Shown: piece by piece, positions 55,261-64,000 of the stretch | Layout of the letters: every line of letters begins with the position of its first letter | Numbering within the stretch: position 1 is the first letter of the stretch | Source: Eukaryota sp. TZLM1-RC | Taxonomy: Eukaryota > Metamonada: BaSk clade | Direction of reading: 5' to 3' | Assembly (NCBI GenBank): GCA_040285825.1 | Contig: JAUPSS010000004.1 | Coordinates: forward strand, 2,398,550 to 2,462,549 | DNA: 64,000 bases | Notes under the pieces: generated by a model | Seen by the model: the letters and a program-made list of their open reading frames with translations, nothing else | What the model was told of the DNA's origin: nothing | The model's database searches: none | Translations under genes and position numbers: made by a program

Positions 55261-56505
55261 TTAAATCTGCCACCTAAACGTTGAGTCATACTCCTCTTCA
55301 CAGAAATGGTAATGTTTCAACAACATACTCAACCTTTTATCAATTCCATCTATCAATGCTGAAAACACATCATATGGAGTTGCTATGGACTCAACCAAGC
55401 ATCCTTCAAGGTTTCTATCAACCACCTCAGTCGGGCAAAACTTCTCTCCGTCAAATGATTTGATCATAAGTTGTACAATTAGTGAATTAACAAAATAATC
55501 ATTTAAGAATGAAAACAACTGGTCCTGTCTACTCAAAATGACCTCCTTCAACCTTGCAGGTAAAACACAAAAATCTGTCTTTGGAACTTTCTTTTTGGGT
55601 GGAGTAAGATTGATCATGTGTGAAAGTACAAGAGGTGGTTGTTCCAATAGGGAAATGATAAACCGCTCATCACAGAGTGACACAGACCGACTCAATGTTG
55701 AACTACCTCCCATGAAACCATTATCCATGAGAATGAATCTCCATAATGAGTTGGAAAAAAAGACATTGGTCATTGCACGACTTCCTCGGTCATTGTTGAC
55801 CATCAGAAAGTCCATAATAGAAATCTCAGTCAAGTCAGAAACCATCATTTTGTGTTCATGCTCTTCTGGTACATTGCGGAATGGAGTCTGCAGGGAGTTT
55901 CGAAAATTTGGAGGATAGCGTTCGGCACGATATCCTGTACTTATATCAGCCATGGTTGGTGTAGCAACACCTATGACGACTGGTTGCCCTTCATAATGAT
56001 AGATGCATTGTTTGTTGATCGATGGAAATAGGGAAGCATCAAGGGCCAAGGGTAAATGGCATGGAATTGGTACAGAAAGATCTAAAAAATCAGCAAGAAC
56101 AAAGGCAAGATACTCGCCAAACGCCTGAGTTCCAAGTTTGAAGGGACCCCAAGGTTCCTTACATTGGAGTTTAAAATAGAAACTTTCATCAGAATGTGTC
56201 GTAACCTGGTAGAGTTGGGGTGTACTAGATCTACGAACGTCAGCAATATCAAAGTGATTCACATCTTGAAACTCAGAATATATTACATTCGTACGGGAAC
56301 AACTCTGAAAGTCTATAGTTGAAGTGAGGGAGCGTGTTCGTGAAGGGAGCGAGTTGTTGTCATGTGTAGAATCGACAACACTCACTTGGTGAAAAGTCGA
56401 AAATGAAACAATGAATAACAGAAGAAAGAAGGCAGATATGCCAATGAGGAGGACAGTTCGCCTGAAAGAGCCCTTGTAGAGCGAGATCAGACATGCCTTT
56501 AACAT
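55261..56505 (-). CDS. FAM20/Four-jointed-like secretory-pathway kinase
   Basis: A 414-aa intronless frame. A single hydrophobic segment at residues about 16-36 (TVLLIGISAFFLLLFIVSF) after a short basic N-terminus makes it a type II membrane protein with a lumenal catalytic domain. Candidate kinase landmarks are FYFKLQCKEP (Lys region), GEYLAFVLADFLDL, the catalytic IMDFLMVNNDRG (N-N-D-R) and metal-binding FILMDNGF (D-N-G in place of D-F-G). These match the atypical Golgi kinases Fam20C/Fj/Fam198, which phosphorylate secreted proteins or sugars. Several Cys (CKEP, CHLP, CIYHYEG, CLVES) fit a disulphide-bonded lumenal fold. No signal for the exact substrate. Confidence 0.75.
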   Translation of the reverse strand: MLKACLISLYKGSFRRTVLLIGISAFFLLLFIVSFSTFHQVSVVDSTHDNNSLPSRTRSLTSTIDFQSCSRTNVIYSEFQDVNHFDIADVRRSSTPQLYQVTTHSDESFYFKLQCKEPWGPFKLGTQAFGEYLAFVLADFLDLSVPIPCHLPLALDASLFPSINKQCIYHYEGQPVVIGVATPTMADISTGYRAERYPPNFRNSLQTPFRNVPEEHEHKMMVSDLTEISIMDFLMVNNDRGSRAMTNVFFSNSLWRFILMDNGFMGGSSTLSRSVSLCDERFIISLLEQPPLVLSHMINLTPPKKKVPKTDFCVLPARLKEVILSRQDQLFSFLNDYFVNSLIVQLMIKSFDGEKFCPTEVVDRNLEGCLVESIATPYDVFSALIDGIDKRLSMLLKHYHFCEEEYDSTFRWQI

Positions 56506-57657
56506 CGAGAGGTAAAAAACCCATATGTCACGTTGCCAGAATCCATTTTAGGCCAACATGCTTGAGTTCTTTTGTACATTCATTATATACTCTTTTAACA
56601 CCGTTTATCTACATTTGTTTGATGGTCTCCGATTGCAAAAGTTGTAACAATTGAGCCTGAAGACTGATAAAATAAGTCTACTTCTTCAGTATGACCAACA
56701 AACAGTATTTCCAATTTTCCGACATAATTCTGAAAAAGAATAGAAAAATTGTTTTGCACCAGTACGAACATGGCATCAAGAAATGACAAACAGTTTAATA
56801 ATTATTCAATTATACTTCATGTTTTGAACTTGAATTTGACTCTTATACACTTCTAATTTAGCCTTTTCAACATTCTCTAACATCTGTTTTCATTAAATCA
56901 GAAGTGAATGATTTGTTACAAGGATTTGCTTCAGACTTGTAATTCAGAATGAACTTTCTGGCCATTATTCTTAGGCCTAATAGGATCAACTAGTTTTTTG
57001 TTATCATTTTACTCTCCGCTACAGGGAAGTGCTTGTTACATGTCAAGAGCCATTTCTCTTGAGCATGTCATGAGAATTATCGTGCGCTATTGATCAATGA
57101 TACATTAATTTGGGACATTTTCCTATGTGGTGAAAATTAGCACTTGCCGAAAATTTAGCAGTGCCGTTAGTATTATAAAGAAGAACAAGTGGATACAAAC
57201 CTAATTTCCTTCTTTTATTGATAACCGATCGACAAACCTCTCAAATTGAAGCCATATTTCTAAAGTAATTGCGTAATGAAGGAAGGCTCCTGTGAGAACC
57301 AGCTGATTCTTCACAAATGTTGTTTTAGTGTTATGTTCCACTTCAGTGGCCTTGGGAAAAGCTTTATTAAACTAACACATACTTAAAAGTCCATTATTTC
57401 GTGAATTTTGACATATTTTTTGCTGAGCTTTTTAATACACGGGGGACGTGATTAGATGATTCGTTGAGCGGTTTGGACAACAAGGGTAAGAGTAGTTGAA
57501 TTCAATTAGGCAAATTTATACAAGGTACTGTTTTCAGAAGTGTTGTTTCAACGAGAACTTACAACACCTTTTTGATCAGAGGAATTTCTACGTACAAACA
57601 TTTTATAAAGTTAAAAGATTGAATTGTTGTCAAGATGATATTCAAACACTGACAAAT
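56506..57657. other. Intergenic, no gene recognised
   Basis: About 1.15 kb of AT-rich sequence between the kinase gene and the tRNA. No convincing frame; the 71-aa frame at 57496 runs across the tRNA and is spurious. Confidence 0.4.
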
Positions 57658-57730
57658 GTTTCCGCCGAGACTCGAACTCGGGACCATCTGTGTGTTAGAC
57701 AGATATCCTAACCAACTAGACCACAGAAAC
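57658..57730 (-). tRNA. tRNA-Val (AAC)
   Basis: 73 nt. The acceptor stem GTTTCTG pairs with CGGAAAC (one G-T pair). The D-arm has box A TGGTCTAGTTGG. The anticodon stem ATCTGT/ACAGAT encloses loop CTAACAC, so the anticodon is AAC, reading GTT valine. The T-arm is CCGAG-TTCGAGT-CTCGG (box B GTTCGAGTC). No intron and no encoded CCA. Confidence 0.92.
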
Positions 57731-57799
57731 TGATGCATTTCAACAACAACAAAATTTAAATTTCATTTGGCATTATTGTACCTGTTTTCAAACAGTTGT

Positions 57800-60184
57800 T
57801 TTTCTCACTCACTGTTTCTAGTTGAGCTTCCTGAGAATATTTCTCACAACGGTGATCAAAAATATGATAAAAGATGTGTTTTTTGTCAAAAGCCTGTTTT
57901 TGTTAATGATTCTAGTCGCCCTTAACTTTTCTGTGATTCTTGTGTTGCTGCCGATCAGTTACGTTGCCACATCAGAGTTCCTGCTCAGCTGAGTCTGTTG
58001 GCTTCAATACTTTTTGCTGTTGTTCTTTGTGCCTTTACTGAAAATCTGCGTAAAGGATTATGGGATTTTAATCCGATTCGGAATTTTTTTCTAAAAGAAG
58101 ATATAAACTTTTATCAAAAAATCAAATTTTTACAAAGAATGATTTTTTCAAAAGAAAAGTTAGTAACAAAATTAGCTTTAAAAGGACGTGTTGGTTCTGC
58201 AAAGCAATGTTTATTTTCTTCCGATTTAGCTGAACGCAATGAAAATACATTGTCCCAATTAAATAATGTTCATCCAGAAGAAAATTGTTCATTGTCCCAA
58301 CCAGATTCAATTGATTATTGGCTGAAAAATCCTGTAAATGTTCCAGAGGTCTCAAAACTGATTCATCATATGCCTGCAGATAAAGCTCCAGGAACATCTT
58401 TGATAAATTTTGCTATGATCAAGACATTGTCCTGAAATCTCTTGTTTTTAATAGAATTGGGGGAAAAGCCCAAGAATTTTTCAGCCCGTTTCAATTTGGA
58501 ATCAAAACAATTGATGGTGCTTCAGCTGCTGTCTTTTCGTCTGATGTATTCTTTTATTCTAGTAATTCTGGTTTCATTGTCAATTTGGATTTCAAAAATG
58601 CTTTTAATTCTGTATCCCGATCTTCCATTTTATTTTTGTTGCAAAAAATTTTTCCTGAAGTTGTGTCTTATTTCTATTCTTTTTATGGAAAATCATCAAC
58701 ATTGGTCCATGAACATTTTGACCTGCTTTCTTCCTCATGTGTTAAACAGGGCGATCATCTTGGTTCTTTTTTCTTTTGTTTGGTAATTCATCTTTTGATG
58801 TGCGAATTAAAAGAACAATTTCCAGAAATTGATATTGTAGCATATATGGATGACATTTTTGTCATTGCTCCTATTTCAGTTCTCAAAAAAATAGCATCTT
58901 TTATTCAACAGCGTTTTGAAGACATTGGTTTCTCATTCAGTATTGCCAAATGTCTGATTATTGGTCGTGAACAAAATGATTTTTTCATTAATGACTTCAA
59001 TGTTCCCTTCATCAATTACGATCAGTCTGGTTTTCGTTATTTGGGGCGGATATTTCGGAAATATTGATGGTGTCAAAAGCCAACTTTCGTGTTTGTTGAC
59101 TCAATTTTGTCGTATTTATATAAACAAAGGACCAACTTTTTGGCAAAATTATTAGAAATTGATGCATCTCAATTACGAAGCCACATTTTTTGTGGTACAG
59201 ATTTTGGTGGTGTTGATTTTCATAAATCAAGCTACCTTTGTAAAGCTGCATTTATTGGAGGTGGTAAAAATTTTATCTTTGAATTTGCGAATCGCTTTCC
59301 AGAAAAAATTGATCTCATTGAAAATTGTGGCAGCTCTTATCTTATTACTTTGCAACATGAAATTGAAACTCTTTCACCAAATATCTGGTTCAAATGAGTT
59401 CCCTCTGATATTGTGGAACTTCCTTCAAGAAGCATGCTCTATTTACCACTGACTTTTGCAAAATTGCATAAAATTTATTCAAAAGTTTTAGAAAACTTGA
59501 ATTATTTTGTACATTAGCTTGGCTAAAGAAAAAATTCCGTTTTTGCAAACTTGTTGATTGACCTTGAAGACAGTTGCTCAAGTTGCCTAATCTCCCAAAT
59601 TCCCAACATTTACGGCCTTCTACTTAATGATCATCAATGGATTACTGTTATGAGAATGTAAATGTTTCTTATAGCCTTGTTCGTTACGAAATGATTTAAT
59701 TTGTCGCTGCAAGATTGTGGTTACACTTTCCGATATTTTAAACTGTAAATATTTTATAACTTATCGCTCAATTGTTCATGATTCAGTTCGTGATAAATTA
59801 TATGTTATGTGTAAAAGTTTCAATATAGAGACTTTAATTGAGCCATTAGTTTGTAAGGTATCTCCAGATCAAACTGATGATGCCTTTGGTCAAAAAAGAA
59901 CAAATTTAGTAGCTCCGGGGATCGATGGTGTTCTCAACGTTGTGGATGTTGACACAGTAGATGTCTGCAAAAAATTCTGCTGCTCCTTTGGTGTATTCCA
60001 CAGATTCGCCACTATCCAACGCCAAAAAAAGAAAATAAAGAAATATGAAGAACCATTGGCACAGTTAGGTAGAGTGGAACAGGTAAAATATAAGTTTGTG
60101 CCGTTTGCAATTTGTCTTTTTGGCAATATTGGACCTTCAGGGTTACACTTTTTTGAAAATTTCAAACAAGTTTTACGGTGTTAG
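57800..60184 (+). mobile_element. Large decayed RLE-LINE copy with zinc finger, RT and endonuclease parts
   Basis: About 70 bp beyond the tRNA it reads KRCVFCQKPVFVNDSSRP...FCDSCVAADQLRCH (N-terminal Cys motif, about 57868-57975). Then come a linker (57998-58435), RT motifs NLDFKNAFNSVSR, SCVKQGDHLGSFFFCLVIH and AYMDDIFVIAP (about 58845), KCLIIGRE, and the thumb region KSSYLCKAAFIGGGKNFIFEF. The endonuclease end is at 59717-60184 (LNCKYFITYRSIVHDSVRD, PGIDGVLNVVDVD, KFVPFAICLFGNIGPSG), broken off near 60180 before the terminal motif. It has multiple frameshifts. It is the best guide to the 5' part of the family. Confidence 0.8.
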
Positions 60185-60600
60185 TCTTGGATAATATTTG
60201 TATTTATAGCTTATTTATAGTTTATTGTACAAATGCGCCTGTGCGCCTAAGTTGAGGGAAATCCTCTTTCTCTCATAATAAATCTCATTACATTTCAGGT
60301 ATGATGTATGTCTAACCCATCCAGATCATCAACTGAATAGATCTCGTAAAAAAATTCCATTTTCTGGTTTACAATTGTTTGACCAAAAACTTTAATCTTT
60401 CTAAGTTCATTCCCTTTTTTCTGGATGGAACAGGTATTTAAAGGCAACTTTGCATTTGAAATGTACAACAGTCTAAAAAAGGACGTCAAAAAGGACATGT
60501 CCAATTTGCCAAGTTTGCACAAACAGTTTCAAAGCAAATGATTTGATTGAAATGTAGTTCAAGCTGAATCTATTAGCAAATTATTAATGTATGCTAAAAT
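60185..60600. other. Short unassigned gap between LINE copies
   Basis: No gene was recognised. Probably flanking DNA or untranslated LINE sequence. Confidence 0.35.
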
Positions 60601-62480
60601 ACAAAAATACAGTCTCAAAATCAATATCTTCAAAACAAGCTTCAACACCATGTAACCGTACAACAGCATTGTTTTCGTAATGTGTACTGATAGACATCAG
60701 AGCTTTTTAAATCATTTTAGGACTTGCTTTGAAAATAGTTAAAACAATACGATTCAACCACAAACGGCGATCAAACAGCTTATTTATTCTTCTCTTTACA
60801 AGATTTTCAAAATCATCAATATATTTCATTGCAGTTTTTTCAAGACGTCCATACAAAGAAATAGCAAACGGGCAAATTTGGTAATCCACATGGCTAACAT
60901 GTTTCAATTCTCTCAAAGAATTTGCATAATTCTATCGTTTGTACAATTCTGAATCATCAGATTGATACTTCAGATTGAACATCTTTCAAGGCATTATTCT
61001 TGCAAAAATCTACTGTAACGACATTAATAACATTCAAGACATCATCAAACGAGGGCACAACAATATTAGCACGTCGTTTTCCATATGTTGAATCTCTCAA
61101 ATTTTCATTTTCATCAAGAGACCTCAACAACGGTTCTACAAAGGATTCAATATAATAGAAATTGCACATTGCAAGGCATCATCATCATCTCTGACGGCAT
61201 CATGCAAAGTGGAACGATAAGAAATAAATCTGTTGCAAATAAATGAATGTGATAATGTCAAACCAGCTCCACATTTGCAAAACAGATCATTGGACAAATG
61301 ACAGGACCATAAATAACAACGCAATTTTATGGCAGTGGTTCATTGGTCGTCATTTAAAAACAAGCCATAAACCTAGGGAATTTGGTTCAGCAAAACTGTA
61401 GATGAACTCTCCTTTAAATCAATCAAAAAATTTGCAAAAACAGGATTGTGTTGCTTAGCCGTGCTAAGTCGAACAATAAAATTCCTACTTTCAAATTTTT
61501 TCAAAAGATGTTTTTGGATTTTTTTCTGTGCAAACTTCATTGAAAACAAACTTCTTTCTGGAATGTCTTGAATGGCTATAGGGAAACATTTATGCCATAA
61601 TTTAGGAGATAAACTTGATACTTCGTCCCTTGAATTATCCAGGATTATACTATTTGTTGCTTCAAAAAGGTTTTCGGCAAAAGGATATCTTCTACAAAAT
61701 TCAAAAACAAAATTTTCTTCCACCACCATGCAGCCAGCTTTGGTTAAATGGGCTACAAAAATTGAAAGTTAATGATGGAGGTAACGATCGAAGCAAATGC
61801 GTAATTTTTCCACAATAACAAAATTTCAAAAGAAAAAACTTGAGATGTTTTTTCAATTCTAGGGTTTTAATCACTTCAAGCTCTTTCTTAATTGAATCGA
61901 AAGTTATTAGATATTAAGGCAATCACGTGTTTTTTTAGCAGAAGCTAGGTAACAACCAAGAAAGCCGGAACTAGTTGAAGTATGATCAGTTAATGGTACT
62001 TCCAGAAAATTGATTATCAATTGAACATTATTTCTTGAAATACAGAAACATTTTTGAACATTCAAATCAAGACCTATGGATTGATATAATGTAGCAGCTC
62101 CATAAGCAATCCTTTAATTTGTACTTTCTGGTCCAATAGAGGAATTGTCATTCATATAACCACTTGAAGGTCAGGATTTTGTTCCTTTGGTTTTTCCAAA
62201 ATTGGATGAATTGCGAGACAAAAAAGAAAGATTCTAAAGGATCTCCTTGTTTAAAACCTGGTAACGAATCGAGATCAAATTAAATTATATCAGACGTATT
62301 GCCATAAAACCTAAAAAATGATGTTTCGAGTTCAGCAGGAAAATTTGACAAAAGTTCTTTCCAAATTAAATCTCTTTTCACTGAATTGAAAGCATTTTTG
62401 AATACAAGATTAAAATGCAATTGTTGTCCTTACAATTAATAAAAATCAGATGTTTAAGCTGCAACTGATGCTCCATTAGC
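60600..62480 (-). mobile_element. Heavily decayed RLE-LINE copy, RT to C-terminus
   Basis: The minus strand reads LPGFKQGDPLESFFFCLAIHPIL (RT motif B, about 62265-62195), a damaged motif C, WWWKKILFLNFVEDI and FVEPLLRSLDENENL, then THE-like order PSFDDVLNVINVVTVDFCKNN (about 61060-61000) and QICPFAISLYGRLEKTAMKYID (about 60880-60820). It ends ACFEDIDF near 60620. Stops and frame changes are dense, so it is among the oldest copies. It converges with the 57.8-60.2 kb copy. Confidence 0.7.
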
Positions 62481-62751
62481 AAGTTAGTAACTTATACTGT
62501 ATGTTTCACTTCAAGTAATATCTAATTGAAGATTAATTGCAATGTATTCTCAAATCCCAACTATTGTTTTTATATCGAGCTGATTGATCTATAGAACTGA
62601 TCTAGTACAAAAAAGCTTTGATGCTACCGATTTAAATCTTGTTCATCAAACAATACAGCTTTTAAACAAGCAAATGTTGTGAAAATACATTTAAATTCAT
62701 TTTTGAAAACTAATTAATTGTCCATCAACAGGAAAGAGGCAGGCCACTTCC
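62481..62751. other. Upstream region of zinc-finger gene
   Basis: Short AT-rich interval. Nothing was recognised. Confidence 0.35.
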
Positions 62752-63654
62752 ATGCGTGTGAGCAAGCCCATACAGGCTGCTGCGCGTCGTTCAACGTCTT
62801 CATCCTTTTCTATGCAGTTTCTTCCACTTGAAAGCACTTCTGACAGCTCTTTAGATAATTCTTACCCTTCAAACCCCACACATAAATCAAGAAGGTCTAT
62901 AGACTTATCTGCTCGTTCACATTTATCAAGTAACGCGAATGAAGACTTAGTCAGTTCTACTGGTACTATACAGTTACTCTCACCATCTCCCAGTAGTAAA
63001 ACTAGATTGTCTGAAGATCCTCAAAAACCACTTGAACAATGTCCCAAATGCAAACGACAGTTTCATGCTGACAGGATAGGGAAACATTCATCCGTTTGCA
63101 AAGCCAAACCATTATCCAAGCATAAACGTCACCATTCAGAAAAAACTGAATCACCTTCACAATCTGCACGTGATTCCAAGCCAAAGAAGTGGGAACTTCA
63201 ATCGAATCACCTGCGTGCCATGATACGTGCTAATAAGGGCCTTCCTCCAGAAGAAGGAGTTCCTCTTCCCCCTCCTGTTGATACAGTGTCTTGTCCTCAT
63301 TGTAATCGGAAGTTTAGCGAGAGTGCAGCAGAAAGGCATATTCCTATTTGTAGTAGAGTCATCCACAGACCAAAACCTCCCAGTAAAAACGTTTCACGTG
63401 TAGCATATGATCCAGCGTTTGCTGCCCGATCTTCTCTTTCTCTTTCTTCCTCCTCTCCTAGCTCTACTTCCACGCCCCAGGCCAGAAGTTCCAAGCCAAG
63501 GATCGCACGGTCAGCTCCCGTCAGTAAAGCATCATTACAACCCTCAGGTGGATATGAAGCGAAGTATTGTACAGAGTGTGGGGAGAAATTCACTAATAGT
63601 GGTTATAAGTTTTGCCCATTTTGTGGTACTTGTAGATATAATGGTAAGAGCTAG
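62752..63654 (+). CDS. C2HC zinc-finger protein (ZC2HC1-like) with C-terminal zinc ribbon
   Basis: A 300-aa frame, with a Ser-rich basic N-terminal third. Two C2HC fingers follow: CPKCKRQFHADRIGKHSSVC (about residues 97-116) and CPHCNRKFSESAAERHIPIC (about 182-201), the latter near-identical in style to ZC2HC1 family fingers. The end has a four-Cys ribbon (CTECGEKF...FCPFCGTC). Function of this family is poorly known, with links to cilia in other lineages. The TAG stop lies within the first unit of a TTAGGG-like array, so the natural C-terminus may have been altered or an unrecognised donor (GGTAAGAG) may splice the array out. Confidence 0.75.
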   Translation: MRVSKPIQAAARRSTSSSFSMQFLPLESTSDSSLDNSYPSNPTHKSRRSIDLSARSHLSSNANEDLVSSTGTIQLLSPSPSSKTRLSEDPQKPLEQCPKCKRQFHADRIGKHSSVCKAKPLSKHKRHHSEKTESPSQSARDSKPKKWELQSNHLRAMIRANKGLPPEEGVPLPPPVDTVSCPHCNRKFSESAAERHIPICSRVIHRPKPPSKNVSRVAYDPAFAARSSLSLSSSSPSSTSTPQARSSKPRIARSAPVSKASLQPSGGYEAKYCTECGEKFTNSGYKFCPFCGTCRYNGKS

Positions 63655-63690
63655 GGTTAGGGTTGGTTAGGGTTAGGGTTAGGGTTGGTG
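63652..63690 (+). repeat. Short interstitial TTAGGG array
   Basis: The sequence runs CTAGGG TTAGGG TTGG TTAGGG TTAGGG TTAGGG TTGG: about five telomere-type units, two of them shortened. It sits at the 3' end of the zinc-finger frame and supplies its stop codon. It is followed by a T-rich run and then ordinary sequence, so it is not a chromosome end. Confidence 0.85.
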
Positions 63691-64000
63691 TTTTCTTTTT
63701 TTTGTGTATTATACTAGTAGGTGTTTGGTTGTCTGTTTTATTGTTGTTTTCTAGTTTTCAATTGCTTTCATTTAATGTGATTTATTAGTTTACATAAATC
63801 AATCTTAGCAGGTTTTGAAGGGTGATTGGTTAATCTTCAACCCAATATGAACATCAATAATTAAAACCAGTGTCTGTTCAATTATGAAAATGTTAAAGTC
63901 ACAAATAAAAAATGAATATACAATTTCCATTAATTTAATACTTCTAGGAGAGAGTGGACAAGGTGATTCAAAATGAACACTTCCTGATTTCTAGTTAATT
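63691..64000. other. Right window edge, nothing recognised
   Basis: AT-rich sequence after the TTAGGG array. No frame or RNA was seen. Confidence 0.4.

Noticed and set aside
57496-57711. 71-aa frame on the plus strand
   Set aside because: Runs through the tRNA-Val gene; no family resemblance.

Overview
This is nuclear DNA from a unicellular eukaryote with a compact, AT-rich genome. It carries spliceosomal (SmD1), chaperonin (CCT3), calmodulin, SNARE, ribosome-assembly (PNO1) and COP9-signalosome (CSN4-like) genes. It uses the standard code with all three stops. Its introns are tiny: 18 can be placed, all 26-32 nt, mostly GTATG/GTTTG...AG. A short TTAGGG array lies near the right end. I cannot assign the lineage more closely than 'protist'.

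Layout. 0-10 kb: end of a coiled-coil gene, SmD1, a 1.08-kb dispersed repeat, an EF-hand protein, a 1289-aa beta-helix membrane protein, CCT3. 10-12 kb: debris of two mobile-element classes. 12-18.7 kb: one 2152-aa gene I do not recognise. 19-26 kb: S-adenosylhomocysteine hydrolase (8 exons), a large non-LTR retrotransposon copy, a WD40 gene. 26-34 kb: retrotransposon fragments, an LRR protein, a Qa-SNARE, an acidic protein, calmodulin. 34-37 kb: a nested transposon stack. 37-41 kb: a Ser-rich protein and an F-box-like protein. 41-44.6 kb: MITE-like element, Fanzor debris, retrotransposon debris. 44.7-53 kb: secreted protein, ferric-reductase-like oxidoreductase, PNO1, more Fanzor debris, CSN4-like gene. 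53-64 kb: FAM20-like kinase, tRNA-Val, two large decayed retrotransposons, a C2HC zinc-finger gene and the TTAGGG array.

The main discovery is a graveyard of Fanzor genes (eukaryotic TnpB relatives, RNA-guided nucleases). I find at least seven segments, from more than one subfamily: 1427-2506 (-), 11400-12165 (+), 34052-35756 (+), 41230-41460 (-), 42060-43560 (+), 50060-50620 (-) and 50621-51703 (+). The best one (34052-35594) keeps the Asp, Glu and Asp expected of the RuvC site. It is split exactly at RuvC-I by a 5'-truncated LINE with an 8-bp duplication (ATCACAAA), and its 3' flank is split by a deleted hAT element with another 8-bp duplication (AGAAATTC). About 165 nt after its stop codon are conserved in two further copies and are a candidate guide-RNA/element-end region.

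The second class is a non-LTR retrotransposon family with a C-terminal restriction-like endonuclease (RLE), present in about ten copies. Several have target-site duplications I can read (8, 8, 14 and about 10 bp). A fragment of a different RLE lineage and an Ulp1-like protease fragment are also present. Host genes are mostly intact between the elements, and several elements end within tens of bases of a host start codon.
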